A stretch of 64,000 nt of DNA from Methylophilus sp. QUAN (GCF_015354445.1 NZ_JADKYT010000003.1:1-64000), one strand, 5' to 3'. Numbered from the stretch's first letter, positions 37,037 to 46,364 are shown. The notes: generated from the letters alone by a model not told the origin. Translations and numbers: made by a program.

Positions 37037-38455
37037 TTACTTGATTTTAATCGGCACGTACAAGGTATTTTCACCTCGTTGTACCAGCACGGCCACGGTT
37101 TTACCTGCAGCCACGGCATTGATCTGTTTGTTAAATGCATCCACGCTTTGGCTTTCATTGTTATTCAAACCAAGAATGACATCACCACGGCGAATACCGG
37201 CTTGTGCCGCCGCACCGCTACTTTCAATCACCAGCAGGCCATTTTTGCCATTTAGCTTCTTCTTCTGCAACGCAGTCAGCTCGCGCAACGTCAGGCCAAT
37301 TTTATTTGCCTCAGGCTTGACCGGCTCTTTACTGGATGCAACCACTTCTGGTTGCTCGCTAGGCATTTCGCCCACCCCCAATTGCAGCGTTTTGTTGGCA
37401 CCTTTGCGCACAATCTCCACGGGCACCACTTTGCCTGGCTTGGTGGTCGCCACCACACGCGGCAAATCACTTGAAGTCGTAATTGGCTTGCCATCAAACT
37501 TGAGAATAATATCGCCCGCTTCCAAGCCGCCCTTGTCTGCCGGGCTGTTTTTCTCAATGCCTGCGATCAAAGCACCGCTGGTTTGCTTGAGACCAAACGA
37601 ATCAGCCAGGTCTTTGGTCACTTCCTGGATACCGATACCTAACCAGCCACGCGCAATGCGGCCAGTCGCCTTGAGCTGATTGGAAATATCAATCGCAACA
37701 TCAATCGGGATACTGAAAGACAAGCCCATGGAACCGCCACTCTTACTGTAAATCTGCGAGTTCACGCCCACCACTTCGCCACGCAGGTTAAACAACGGGC
37801 CACCTGAGTTACCCGGGTTAATCGCCACATCGGTTTGAATAAATGGTACATAGTTTTCTTGCGGCAGCGCACGACCCTTGGCACTGACAATACCGGCGGT
37901 CATGGTGTTTTCAAGGCCAAAAGGCGAGCCAATCGCTGCCACCCACTCACCGACCTTCAATGCGTTCGGATCGCCAACAGTCACCTTGGGCAAGCCAGTC
38001 GCTTCAATCTTGATCAAAGCGACGTCGGTACGCTTATCTGCACCAATGATTTTTGCCTTGAATTCACGCTTGTCATACAGCTTGACCAACACTTCATCTG
38101 CTTCATTCACCACATGTGCGTTAGTGAGAATGTAACCATCGGCACTGATAATAAAACCAGAACCCAATGACTGCGTTTTATAGTCCTGACCACCGTCCTG
38201 GCCTTGCCCACCAGGCATGCCGGGGATACCAAAGCGACGCAGAAACTCTTGCAGATTTTCGTCATTTGGCATGCCAGGAAAGCCAATATTGCCACCATGC
38301 ACCACAGAGGTAATGCTGATATTGACCACCGCAGGCCCTTGCTTTTCTGCCAGCTCAGTGAAGTCCGGCAAATCCTTGGCCTCTACGGCCACCACTGGCA
38401 TAGCGATGGTGATTGCACATGCCAACATCACGCCAGAAATCCATTGTTTCATCAT
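37037..38455 (-). CDS. degP: periplasmic serine protease DegP/MucD (Do family)
   Basis: A 472-residue envelope-quality-control protease-chaperone. A signal peptide (ISGVMLACAITIAMPVVAVEA) precedes the trypsin-like domain with the triad His in LTNAHVV (about 115), Asp in KRTDVALIKI and Ser in INPGNSGGPLFN; two PDZ domains follow (GWLGIGIQEVT, about 270, and IGLTLRELTALQ, about 380). Position downstream of rpoE-mucA-mucB matches Pseudomonas mucD and betaproteobacterial order, which argues for sigma-E regulated envelope stress. Confidence 0.94.
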   Translation of the reverse strand: MMKQWISGVMLACAITIAMPVVAVEAKDLPDFTELAEKQGPAVVNISITSVVHGGNIGFPGMPNDENLQEFLRRFGIPGMPGGQGQDGGQDYKTQSLGSGFIISADGYILTNAHVVNEADEVLVKLYDKREFKAKIIGADKRTDVALIKIEATGLPKVTVGDPNALKVGEWVAAIGSPFGLENTMTAGIVSAKGRALPQENYVPFIQTDVAINPGNSGGPLFNLRGEVVGVNSQIYSKSGGSMGLSFSIPIDVAIDISNQLKATGRIARGWLGIGIQEVTKDLADSFGLKQTSGALIAGIEKNSPADKGGLEAGDIILKFDGKPITTSSDLPRVVATTKPGKVVPVEIVRKGANKTLQLGVGEMPSEQPEVVASSKEPVKPEANKIGLTLRELTALQKKKLNGKNGLLVIESSGAAAQAGIRRGDVILGLNNNESQSVDAFNKQINAVAAGKTVAVLVQRGENTLYVPIKIK

Positions 38456-38643
38456 GATTATCCTACCATTTAATGATTAAAAAAATCGTTTACGCCATCC
38501 TGCTAAATGCAGCACGGGAATATTGATACTTGAAAGCGTCACCATCATTACATGGCGACGTTGTAGAGAAATACAAGTTGCGGAGAGATTGGATGCGCAC
38601 CATATCATTGAACTGGCTGAATGATTGTTCACCAGGATGAAAA

Positions 38644-39612
38644 TTATTTTTTAAATGTCACCTGCTGTGCGATTTGTTCAACCGTTTGCGCAGGCACTTC
38701 GCCCACCACGACCAACTGGTAACCATTCAATACATGCGCATAGACATTGGTTGACCCCATGGTTTTCTTACCAACGCGGGGCTGCATGCCCTTCGCCATG
38801 GGCTCCACAAACAGCGATACGGACGCCAGGCCATCAGAGAAAATCAACTGTTGCACCGGCGCAGTCCTGCCGGGTACTCTCAACTGGATTTGATCGACTT
38901 TTTTGTAGCCCGTGGGCAAATTTGCCACCACTAGATTATCCACGGTATGCGTCAAATCAGTGGTGTCATCCATGACATATGGTTTGGTCGCATCGATCTT
39001 GGGCTGAAACCAGTCCAGGTCTTTGGTGTGCAGCATGGCCACCTGGTTAAAACCTATCTGCTCCAGCGTATGGCCTTGCATATCAAGCATGCTCATTTTG
39101 AGCAACAAACCATATTCGGCATCCGACCAGATGCGATACTGATAACGCAGATTATCATTCGGCACCATATCGATGACTTGCGCCAGCCGCCCGGCAATGC
39201 GCTCCTGGCCGACAAATTTCAGCTTGTAATTTTGCTTGAGGGGGTATAACTGTGTGGGCAACATGGCCGGAAACAGATTCTGGCCACGCCGTTTCTCGAT
39301 CACGACTTTGTCATTTTTGGCATTGAAGATGACGATATCATCGCCTTCACTGAAGACCTCGCGCGGCCTGCCATCCAGCACCACATTGCGGGTAAACTCG
39401 CGCCCACCTTCATAAATATGGGTAATCTGCACCGAGCGTATCATCGCCCCATTGTGATACACAAACAGGCCCTGGTAATTCAATTCACGGGCAGCAGAAG
39501 CGGTTTTCTGCATGGTTGCCCAGAGGTCCTCTTCGGCAAATGCTGGCAGGCTGATCGCAGCCAGACACAAGACAGGCAGAAGTGCCCGCAGGAAATCATT
39601 CTTAGGTGACAT
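38644..39612 (-). CDS. rseB: sigma-E regulatory protein MucB/RseB
   Basis: A 322-residue periplasmic protein that binds RseA/MucA and senses mislocalised lipid or outer-membrane intermediates. After a signal peptide (FLRALLPVLCLAAISLPAFA) come the lipoprotein-like domain (ARELNYQGLFVYHNGAMIRSVQITHIYEGGREFTRNVVLDG) and the smaller C-terminal domain (GLASVSLFVEPM, VGEVPAQTVEQIAQQV). Eighteen bases after mucA on the same strand. The 188 bases after it to degP hold only AT-rich sequence. Confidence 0.93.
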   Translation of the reverse strand: MSPKNDFLRALLPVLCLAAISLPAFAEEDLWATMQKTASAARELNYQGLFVYHNGAMIRSVQITHIYEGGREFTRNVVLDGRPREVFSEGDDIVIFNAKNDKVVIEKRRGQNLFPAMLPTQLYPLKQNYKLKFVGQERIAGRLAQVIDMVPNDNLRYQYRIWSDAEYGLLLKMSMLDMQGHTLEQIGFNQVAMLHTKDLDWFQPKIDATKPYVMDDTTDLTHTVDNLVVANLPTGYKKVDQIQLRVPGRTAPVQQLIFSDGLASVSLFVEPMAKGMQPRVGKKTMGSTNVYAHVLNGYQLVVVGEVPAQTVEQIAQQVTFKK

Positions 39613-39630
39613 ACAGTAACGACAGTAAGG

Positions 39631-40095
39631 TTATTCGCCAGCGTTGTAAGCTACATTGTGCATGTAATAAGTGGCACTATTGGGCGCATAATTATGATGC
39701 GCGACGACATACTGGTCGGTGTCGTTATCCGCAATTTGTGTTGGTGCACCAACCTCAGGCTGATTGAGCACGAACATGCCGACAAAGAAAGCGGCAGCCA
39801 CAGAAGCGGCAATTGACCAGCTATATTTACTGAAACGCGGGCGGATATGGGTCACTTTGTCAGAGACAGTCACGGCTTGCGGCACCAGCATGGTTGGCTC
39901 GTCATCCAGCTGCGCCATAATGCGGCTGGTCATATCAGATTCCACCCAACACTCTTCACGAAGCACATCACGAATCACATGATAGTCACGCCAGGCCTGG
40001 GCAACCTCGCCCGTAGATTTGGCTGCGAGAAAAATATGTTCGCAGCGTTCAACATCGACTTCACCGTCGACCAATGCAGATAATTGCTGCTTCAT
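39631..40095 (-). CDS. rseA: anti-sigma-E factor MucA/RseA
   Basis: A 154-residue membrane anti-sigma factor. The cytoplasmic N-terminal domain starts MKQQLSALVDGEVD and has AQAWRDYHVIRDVLREE, the sigma-E-binding helices; a single membrane segment (SWSIAASVAAAFFVGMFVL, about 92-110) leads to a short periplasmic tail that would contact MucB. It follows rpoE by 100 bases. Its sequential proteolysis releases the sigma factor. Confidence 0.92.
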   Translation of the reverse strand: MKQQLSALVDGEVDVERCEHIFLAAKSTGEVAQAWRDYHVIRDVLREECWVESDMTSRIMAQLDDEPTMLVPQAVTVSDKVTHIRPRFSKYSWSIAASVAAAFFVGMFVLNQPEVGAPTQIADNDTDQYVVAHHNYAPNSATYYMHNVAYNAGE

Positions 40096-40195
40096 AATAA
40101 CCCCAAGTCAATCAATGTTTTTATGTTAGCATTTAACAAAAAATTTGTCATAACACCTACACACCCGCTACCGTTTTGTAGCAAATATCGCGCGA

Positions 40196-40825
40196 TTACC
40201 AACGTTTATGCTGAGGCGTATCCAACAATGGTCTCAGCTTTGCTGCAATCGTTTCGCGCGCCCTAAAAATACGTGAACGTACGGTACCAATCGGACACTG
40301 CATCACGTTTGCAATGTCTTCATAACTCAAGCCTTCCAACTCGCGCAAAGTAATTGCGGTGCGTAACTCTTCAGGCAATGCGGCAATCGCATCGTTCACC
40401 GTTTGCGCAATTTCTTTTGTCATCAGCGAGGTCTCAGGCGTTTCCATCGTACGCATATCATCGCCTTCATCGAAGTTTTCTACATCTTCGATTTCCACAT
40501 CCTGCATCACCTGTGGCTTGCGCCCCAAAGACACCAGATAATTTTTGGCCGTGTTAATACCAATGCGGTATAACCAGGTATAGAACGCGCTATCGCCCCT
40601 AAAACTGTGCAATGCACGATAAGCCTTGATAAAAGACTCCTGCACCACATCTTCAACTTCGGCCTGGTCACGAATCATGCGCGACAACAGGCGTCCAAGC
40701 TTACGGTGGTATTTTTCTACCAACAATCCAAAGGCGCGTTTATCGCCTTGCTGAGCGCGCTCAACCAGCATTTGGTCAAACTCTTTATTCTCTTGCTGTT
40801 TGGCGTTCGCCGCCTGAACAGTCAT
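40196..40825 (-). CDS. rpoE: ECF sigma factor RpoE/AlgU
   Basis: A sigma-E family factor of 209 residues from the chosen start. Region 2 is RAFGLLVEKYHRKL to FRGDSAFYTWLYRIGINTAKNYLV; region 4 is LPEELRTAITLRELEGLSYEDIANVMQCPIGTVRSRIFRARE. The frame stays open to a GTG at 40972. An ATG at 40936 has a better GAGG site and would add 37 residues absent from most homologues; the ATG at 40825 has GGGAG 10 bases away and best matches family length. Autoregulation is suggested by a sigma-E-type promoter at 40989-41016. Confidence 0.93.
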   Translation of the reverse strand: MTVQAANAKQQENKEFDQMLVERAQQGDKRAFGLLVEKYHRKLGRLLSRMIRDQAEVEDVVQESFIKAYRALHSFRGDSAFYTWLYRIGINTAKNYLVSLGRKPQVMQDVEIEDVENFDEGDDMRTMETPETSLMTKEIAQTVNDAIAALPEELRTAITLRELEGLSYEDIANVMQCPIGTVRSRIFRARETIAAKLRPLLDTPQHKRW

Positions 40826-40988
40826 ATCGCGATGACTCCCTTGGGTAATTTTATGATTGGGAGTAGTATACGCTTTTGTGTTATTTTCGACGAACCCGGT
40901 GCGCGTTAACGCCTCTAAATTTGCTGTGTGTAACATCGCCTCATCCCTTATTTTTGCCTGCCACTGCAACACGCAATACAGACAATTA

Positions 40989-41016
40989 TGTGACCCTGCA
41001 TTCCCTTCAAAGTTCC
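40989..41016 (-). promoter_or_regulatory. sigma-E-type promoter of rpoE
   Basis: On the minus strand GGAACTT (41016-41010), a perfect sigma-E -35 element, is followed after 16 bases by TCACA (40993-40989), near the TCTRA -10. It lies upstream of rpoE, consistent with the autoregulation known for rpoE/algU. It also overlaps the leader of divergent nadB, which starts at 41034. Confidence 0.72.
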
Positions 41017-41033
41017 ATTGATCTCAAAACAAT

Positions 41034-42644
41034 ATGAATAAAGTGTTTGATGTCCTGATTATTGGCAGCGGGCTGGCGGGTCAATCGCTGGCGTTACGCT
41101 TGGCCGATCAACACCGGGTATGCATCTTAAGCAAGCGCGAACTCACCTTGAGTGCCAGCAACTGGGCACAAGGTGGCATTGCTGCGGTACACAACAGCGA
41201 AGACTCCATAGAAGCACACATTAAAGACACCCTGGATGCAGGCGCCGGACTGTGTGACAGCGAAGTGACCCGCATGGTGGTGACCAATGGCCGCGCCAGT
41301 ATTGAGTGGTTACTAGAGCAAGGCGTAAATTTCACCCGTGAAGCCGACGATGACCGCTTGCACCTGACGCGCGAAGGTGGCCACAGCCACCGACGCGTGG
41401 TGCATGTCGCTGACGCGACGGGTCAGGCAGTACAAACCACGCTGACAGATCGCGTGCGCGAACATCCAAACATCACCATCCTTGAACACCATATCGCGGT
41501 TGACCTCATCACCACGCACAAACTGTTCAAACAAACCGCCAGCGATGGCCCCAACCGCTGCCTAGGCGCCTACGTGCTCAACAACCAGACCGGCAAAGTG
41601 ATCACACTGTCTGCACAATATACCGTCACAGCGACAGGCGGCGCGGGCAAAGTTTACTTGTATACCACCAACCCGGACATCAGCACCGGTGACGGCATCG
41701 CCATGGCCTGGCGCGCAGGCTGTCGGGTGGCAAATATGGAGTTCGTGCAATTTCACCCGACCTGCCTCTACCACCCGCATGCCAAATCGTTTTTGATCTC
41801 AGAAGTATTGCGTGGTGAAGGCGGCTTATTGCTGTTGCCTGATGGCACGCGCTTTATGCCGTGGCATGACGAACGCGCTGAACTGGCGCCACGTGATGTC
41901 GTCGCGCGCGCGATTGACTTTGAAATGAAAAAGCGCGGCCTGGATTGCGTTTACCTGGATATCAGCCACAAACCAGCCGAATTTATTCAATCGCATTTCC
42001 CCAATATTTATCAACGTTGCCTGCAATTGGGCATTGATATCACCAAGCAACCAATTCCCGTGGTCCCTGCCGCGCACTACACCTGTGGCGGCGTGATGAC
42101 TGACATGCATGGCCGCACCGACATTGATTGCCTGTATGCAATTGGTGAAACGGCGTGCACCGGCCTGCACGGGGCGAACCGCCTGGCGAGCAACTCATTA
42201 CTGGAATGCCTGGCCTTTAGTCAAAGCTGCGCACTGGACATAGAAGCGCAAGGCTTGCAGCCAACCATTTCATTGCCTGACTGGGATGAAAGCCGCGTCA
42301 CCGATGCCGACGAAGAGGTTTTGATTACCCACACCTGGGATGAGCTACGCCGCTTTATGTGGAACTACGTTGGCATTGTGCGCACCACCAAGCGCCTGAG
42401 CCGCGCCCTGCATCGCATCCACATGCTCAGGGACGAAGTGGGTGAGTTTTACAGCAATTTTAAAGTCAGCCACGACCTCATCGAACTGCGTAACTTGCTA
42501 CAAGTGGCCGAGCTGATTGTGCGATGTGCCATTGACCGCCATGAAAGTCGCGGTTTGCATTTCAGCAAAGACTACCCTGACTTGTTGCCAGAGGCGATTC
42601 CCAGCGTACTGACGCCAGACAACTACACCAGCTTGCTGGATTAG
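41034..42644 (+). CDS. nadB: L-aspartate oxidase
   Basis: A 536-residue flavoprotein oxidising L-aspartate to iminoaspartate, the first step of NAD synthesis. The FAD-binding [19 protein letters not shown] is at the N-terminus; [12 protein letters not shown] and [16 protein letters not shown] follow, with HEARD-type catalytic residues in the region [40 protein letters not shown] is typical of the succinate dehydrogenase/NadB family. Divergent from rpoE, as in E. coli. The Shine-Dalgarno sequence is weak. Confidence 0.95.
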   Translation: MNKVFDVLIIGSGLAGQSLALRLADQHRVCILSKRELTLSASNWAQGGIAAVHNSEDSIEAHIKDTLDAGAGLCDSEVTRMVVTNGRASIEWLLEQGVNFTREADDDRLHLTREGGHSHRRVVHVADATGQAVQTTLTDRVREHPNITILEHHIAVDLITTHKLFKQTASDGPNRCLGAYVLNNQTGKVITLSAQYTVTATGGAGKVYLYTTNPDISTGDGIAMAWRAGCRVANMEFVQFHPTCLYHPHAKSFLISEVLRGEGGLLLLPDGTRFMPWHDERAELAPRDVVARAIDFEMKKRGLDCVYLDISHKPAEFIQSHFPNIYQRCLQLGIDITKQPIPVVPAAHYTCGGVMTDMHGRTDIDCLYAIGETACTGLHGANRLASNSLLECLAFSQSCALDIEAQGLQPTISLPDWDESRVTDADEEVLITHTWDELRRFMWNYVGIVRTTKRLSRALHRIHMLRDEVGEFYSNFKVSHDLIELRNLLQVAELIVRCAIDRHESRGLHFSKDYPDLLPEAIPSVLTPDNYTSLLD

Positions 42645-42650
42645 CGTGCC

Positions 42651-43127
42651 ATGATAAAAACCTGGCTGCCAATTGGCCTGCTGCTGGCAAGCGCTTATGT
42701 CCATGCAGCGCCTGCGCTGGTCAACGTCATTGATGGTGACACAGTTATCATTCGTGACAACAGCCTCACCTACCACTTACGCCTGCTGGATATAGACGCC
42801 CCCGAGCGGCAACAGGCCTTCGGCATCCAGTCCAGGCGTAGCCTGAAACAACTCTGCGAACACGCAAACATCGCCGTCCACCTGCAAGGCCGTGATATGT
42901 ATGGCAGGACACTGGGGCATTTGCATTGCAACAACACTGACGCCAGCCAAGCACAAATTGCGCTAGGCATGGCCTGGTTTAACGCACGTTATTCAAAACG
43001 TTTTGAGCTGGATGCGCTACAACACCAGGCGCAGCAACAGGGCCTAGGCCTATGGCAAGATGCCCAGCCCATGCCGCCCTGGCAATGGCGAAAACTTTAT
43101 GGTCAATATTATCGTCGGCAAGAATGA
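42651..43127 (+). CDS. exported thermonuclease-family (SNase-like) protein
   Basis: A 158-residue staphylococcal-nuclease fold protein. A signal peptide (MIKTWLPIGLLLASAYVHA) precedes VNVIDGDTVIIRDN, LRLLDIDAPERQQAFG with the catalytic Arg and Asp, VHLQGRDMYGRTLGHL with the second Arg, and a C-terminal helix QQQGLGLWQDAQPMPPWQWR. Seven bases after nadB, perhaps cotranscribed. Likely a periplasmic or secreted nuclease. Confidence 0.85.
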   Translation: MIKTWLPIGLLLASAYVHAAPALVNVIDGDTVIIRDNSLTYHLRLLDIDAPERQQAFGIQSRRSLKQLCEHANIAVHLQGRDMYGRTLGHLHCNNTDASQAQIALGMAWFNARYSKRFELDALQHQAQQQGLGLWQDAQPMPPWQWRKLYGQYYRRQE

Positions 43128-43186
43128 CACATGCCGACAATATCCTTTAGAATACTGTTTTACCAAAGAACTTTAGGACTTTAGAC

Positions 43187-43666
43187 ATGCAAGTAGCGAT
43201 GAACACCGTGGTCACCATGACCTATAAACTGCAAAATAGCGATGGCGACACCTTGGAAGAAAGCAAGGATCCGGTTGCCTATCTGCATGGCGGTTATGAC
43301 AATATTTTCCCGAAAGTGGAAGAAGCCATGCACGGCAAAAACGTGGGTGACGTGGTGGAAGTGAGCCTGGATCCGGAAGATGCTTTTGGTGAATACGACG
43401 ATGCCTTGGTGCAAATCGAACCAGCCAGCGCATTCCCAAGCAAAGACCTGAAAGTGGGTATGCAGTTTGAAGGTGAAGACGAGACTGGCGACGTGATTTT
43501 GTACACCATCACTGACATTGCAGATGGCAAAGTCGTGGTTGACGGCAACCATCCATGGGCTGGTCAACGCCTGCTGTTTACTGCAACTATCGCCAGCGTA
43601 CGCTCAGCGAACCAGGAAGAAATTTCTCACCAGCACGTGCATGGTGCCGGTGGTCATCACCACTAA
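43187..43666 (+). CDS. slyD: SlyD-type FKBP peptidyl-prolyl isomerase
   Basis: A 159-residue prolyl isomerase/metallochaperone. The FKBP domain starts VTMTYKLQNSDGDTLEESKDPVAYLHGG; the insert-in-flap chaperone domain is YDDALVQIEPASAF to NHPWAGQRLLF. The C-terminus HQHVHGAGGHHH is a short His-rich tail that can bind nickel or other metals. Cytoplasmic. The stop is followed by the palindromic element at 43699. Confidence 0.92.
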   Translation: MQVAMNTVVTMTYKLQNSDGDTLEESKDPVAYLHGGYDNIFPKVEEAMHGKNVGDVVEVSLDPEDAFGEYDDALVQIEPASAFPSKDLKVGMQFEGEDETGDVILYTITDIADGKVVVDGNHPWAGQRLLFTATIASVRSANQEEISHQHVHGAGGHHH

Positions 43667-43698
43667 CTTTTCGCGTTAGTTATAAACACAGCATTACT

Positions 43699-43805
43699 GA
43701 GCGAGCGGGATGAAGTACCAGGCGCACGGCACGCAGAAACCGGAATGTACTCGAAGTACATGAGGATTTCGAGTACCGTGCAACGCCGTGATTCGCCCGC
43801 GCAGC
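43699..43805. repeat. short palindromic GTAC-rich intergenic element
   Basis: About 107 bases in the convergent gap between slyD and modC form nested inverted repeats: TGTACT/AGTACA, then GTACTCGAA/TTCGAGTAC, then GCACGG/CCGTGC, with an outer GCGAGCGGG/CCCGCGC pairing. It resembles dispersed structured intergenic elements of proteobacteria and may also act as a bidirectional terminator. Only one copy is in this window, and it is unrelated to the 550-bp element. Confidence 0.55.
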
Positions 43806-43807
43806 CA

Positions 43808-44464
43808 CTAATCAACAACCTGGCGCAAGACTCCTTGCGCCAGCGTTAACACCTCATCGGCGACCTCCGCCACTTCATCCCCCACATGGCTGACGTACAG
43901 CGTTGGCAAACCAAACGTTGCAATCACCTGCTTGATATAAGGTAAGACTTGTTGTTTGAGCTGATCATCCAGGCCACTCAATGGCTCGTCCATCAACAGT
44001 ACCGACGGCTGGCGCAACAAAGCACGCCCGATGGCCACCCGCTGTTTTTCACCGCCAGACAACTGGCTGGGCTTGCGTTTAAGCAAGGGCTGGATAGCGA
44101 GTACATCCACCACCTCGGGTAACACGATCCGGGCCATGCCTGCGGGCATGCCATAGCGTAAATTCTGCTCTACGCTCATATGCGGAAACAAGCGGCCATC
44201 CTGGAACACCAAGCCCACCGGGCGTTGCCATGGCGGTAATTGAATCGCCTGTTTATGATCGAACCAGAGATGATCACCACTGCGGATCACGCCGGAAGAC
44301 GGCATCAACAACCCAGCAATACTATGCAGTAAAGTGGTTTTTCCTGAACCTGATGCGCCCATGATTCCCAGGCATTGACCTGGCGCCAGCGCGAAGCTTG
44401 CCTGCAGGTTAAATGCAGTGCTTGCCGCATAAGGCTGCTGTATCTGGATATCCACCGTAAACAT
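43808..44464 (-). CDS. modC: molybdate ABC transporter ATP-binding protein (short ModC)
   Basis: A 218-residue ABC ATPase: Walker A GIMGASGSGKTTLL (about 35), Q-loop VFQDGRLFPHMSVEQNL, signature LSGGEKQRVAIGRAL, Walker B VLLMDEPLSGLD and the H-loop VSHVGDEVAEVADEVLTL. E. coli ModC has about 350 residues with a C-terminal TOBE/Mop molybdate-binding domain; here the protein ends after the ATPase. Its ATG shares one base with the modB stop (TGATG). The identity rests on context with modA and modB. Confidence 0.88.
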   Translation of the reverse strand: MFTVDIQIQQPYAASTAFNLQASFALAPGQCLGIMGASGSGKTTLLHSIAGLLMPSSGVIRSGDHLWFDHKQAIQLPPWQRPVGLVFQDGRLFPHMSVEQNLRYGMPAGMARIVLPEVVDVLAIQPLLKRKPSQLSGGEKQRVAIGRALLRQPSVLLMDEPLSGLDDQLKQQVLPYIKQVIATFGLPTLYVSHVGDEVAEVADEVLTLAQGVLRQVVD

Positions 44465-45153
44465 CAGCGCTGACTCCTGAGTAGACGGCGCTCCAGCCAC
44501 TGGCTTGCCAGCAAAGCGAATACAGAGACCAGCACACTCAATATCACCAGTCGCAGGGCGGCAGCATCCCCTTCGGGTGACTGGGTAAGGCTATAAATCG
44601 CCAATGGCAAGGTACGGGTTTCACCTTCGAGGTTACCCGCAAAGGTAATCGTGGCACCAAATTCACCCAGACTACGGCTAAATGCCAGAATACCGCCAGT
44701 GAGTACACCGTGATAAGAAAGCGGCAGGGTAATTGAAAAAAATGTCTTGATGGGTGTGGCACCCAACGTCTGCGCGGCCTGCTCCAATAAAGGATTTACC
44801 TGCATCAGCGCCTGGCGAATAGCACGCACCATCAGCGGAAATGCCATCACGGCAGAGGCAATTACCGCCCCCCACCAGTGGAAGGTCAGCTGTATGTGAA
44901 ACTGCTCATACAGCCAGCTGCCAATCCAGCCGCGCCGTCCCAGCAATACCAGTAACATATAGCCCAGCACCACCGGCGGCAAGACCATGGGAAGATGCAC
45001 CAGCGCATCCACAACAGCATGTCCCCAGAACTGCTTTCTGGCCAGCAGCCAGGCCATGGCGATGGCTGGCAACAACAACACCAGCACACAGCAGGCAGCC
45101 ACTTTCAGTGACAACAGCACGATGTCGATTTCAACAGGAGACAACGACCACAT
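44464..45153 (-). CDS. modB: molybdate ABC transporter permease
   Basis: A 229-residue permease with five to six membrane segments and the cytoplasmic EAA loop VNPLLEQAAQTLGATPIKTFFSITLPL. FSRSLGEFGATITFAGNLEGETRTLPLAIYS is typical of ModB and CysT-type permeases. The ATG at 45153 is preferred to a GTG 9 bases upstream; neither has a strong ribosome-binding site. Lies between modA and modC. Confidence 0.92.
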   Translation of the reverse strand: MWSLSPVEIDIVLLSLKVAACCVLVLLLPAIAMAWLLARKQFWGHAVVDALVHLPMVLPPVVLGYMLLVLLGRRGWIGSWLYEQFHIQLTFHWWGAVIASAVMAFPLMVRAIRQALMQVNPLLEQAAQTLGATPIKTFFSITLPLSYHGVLTGGILAFSRSLGEFGATITFAGNLEGETRTLPLAIYSLTQSPEGDAAALRLVILSVLVSVFALLASQWLERRLLRSQR

Positions 45154-45176
45154 AACAGTCACAAACAGCTTGCAGA

Positions 45177-45932
45177 TTAATCGTTGAACAAGGGTTTAAA
45201 ACCGTAAGAGAGTAACAGTTTTTTAGCTTCGGCAGATTGCAGGTAGTGGTAAAAAGCATTGGTTTCTGCTGTCGCCTGTGGCAACAATGCCATCGGGTAA
45301 ATAATCGGCACATGACTGCTTTCAGCAAACTCCCCAGCCACTTTAACCTTGCTGGACGATTGCGCATCGCTGGCATAGACAATGCCCACATCGCATTCAT
45401 CACGCTCAACCAGGCTCAGGGTTGCTCGCACGTCCTGTGTGCTCACCAGGCGGGTTTTCAGCTTGTCCCACCAGCCCAGAGCGGTCAGTGACTGTTTGGC
45501 ATAAATTCCCACCGGCACCGACAAGGTATCACCCGTGCACCAATAGCCCGGAGCTTGCTGGTTCACATCTACATTGGCATCAGCCTTGATCGTTAACGGT
45601 TTGTTTTGCGGCGTAATCATCACCAGGCGGTTACCCAGCCATGGTTTGATCGTTGAGATCTGCACCAATTGCTTATCCTTCAGGTATTGCATCCACTTTT
45701 CGTCTGCGGAAATAAACAGGTCACCTGGTGCGCCCTGCTCCAGCTGTTTGGCCAACGTGCCCGAGCCTCCATAGACAGGCACGACCTGCACACCGGTTTG
45801 CTGGCCATATTGCTTGACCAGCACGTTCATCACATCGGTCAAACTTGCCGCAGCAAATACCTTGATTTTCTTGTCTTCCGCCTGCGCCAATACGCTGATC
45901 AGGCACAACCCCAGCCACACCCACTTTTTCAT
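45177..45932 (-). CDS. modA: molybdate-binding periplasmic protein
   Basis: A 251-residue type II binding protein. After a signal peptide (KKWVWLGLCLISVLAQA), KIKVFAAASLTDVMNVLVKQYG and VVPVYGGSGTLAKQLEQGAPGDLFISADEKWMQYL carry the Ser residues that bind the oxyanion; LVERDECDVGIVYASDA closes the site. The ATG at 45932 fits GGGTGA upstream. First gene of modABC; a candidate ModE-type operator lies at 45978. Confidence 0.92.
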   Translation of the reverse strand: MKKWVWLGLCLISVLAQAEDKKIKVFAAASLTDVMNVLVKQYGQQTGVQVVPVYGGSGTLAKQLEQGAPGDLFISADEKWMQYLKDKQLVQISTIKPWLGNRLVMITPQNKPLTIKADANVDVNQQAPGYWCTGDTLSVPVGIYAKQSLTALGWWDKLKTRLVSTQDVRATLSLVERDECDVGIVYASDAQSSSKVKVAGEFAESSHVPIIYPMALLPQATAETNAFYHYLQSAEAKKLLLSYGFKPLFND

Positions 45933-45977
45933 TACGATCACCCAGTTATCAATTCATCATACATATGCGATGCTACC

Positions 45978-46005
45978 ATCGTTATACCCACATATGCATT
46001 ACGAT
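45978..46005 (-). promoter_or_regulatory. candidate ModE-type operator before modABC
   Basis: An imperfect palindrome ATCGTTAT ... ATTACGAT (half-sites 45978-45985 and 45998-46005, arms matching at seven of eight positions) lies 46 bases upstream of modA, between the modE-like gene and modA. The E. coli ModE site also has CGTTATAT-type arms. Assignment as an operator is inference. Confidence 0.45.
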
Positions 46006-46016
46006 AATTAAAAAAA

Positions 46017-46364
46017 TCAGTCTTTCTTCAAATGCTGTGTAATTAAATGCAATTCGTCCGCAGCCGCTTGCGCTGACTTTTGCAGAATCTGCTGATAAGC
46101 CCCTATCAGTGCCTGGCCAAACTCGGTCACTTGCGCGCCACCGCCATGAGAACCACCCGCTGAACTCACCACCACCGCCTGGTCAAAACAGCGGTTCATC
46201 ATGTCTACCAACTCCCAGGCACGGCGATAAGACATGCGCATCTGTTTGGCGGCCGCGGAGATTGAACCATGCTGCGCAATATGTTGCAAAAGCTCGATCT
46301 TGCCCGGCCCGAGCGCAGTGTTGCCTTCGTGGTTGATTCTGATTTTAAGTAGCGACGCTTGCAT
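46017..46364 (-). CDS. ModE N-terminal-domain HTH regulator
   Basis: A 115-residue LysR-type winged-helix DNA-binding protein: KIELLQHIAQHGSISAAAKQMRMSYRRAWELVDMMNRCF is the helix-turn-helix, followed by the wing SSAGGSHGGGAQVTEFGQALI and a dimerisation helix. It matches ModE residues 1-115 and lacks the C-terminal Mop/TOBE molybdate sensor of E. coli ModE (262 residues). It starts 8 bases after scpB and precedes modABC, so it probably controls molybdate uptake. Confidence 0.87.
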   Translation of the reverse strand: MQASLLKIRINHEGNTALGPGKIELLQHIAQHGSISAAAKQMRMSYRRAWELVDMMNRCFDQAVVVSSAGGSHGGGAQVTEFGQALIGAYQQILQKSAQAAADELHLITQHLKKD

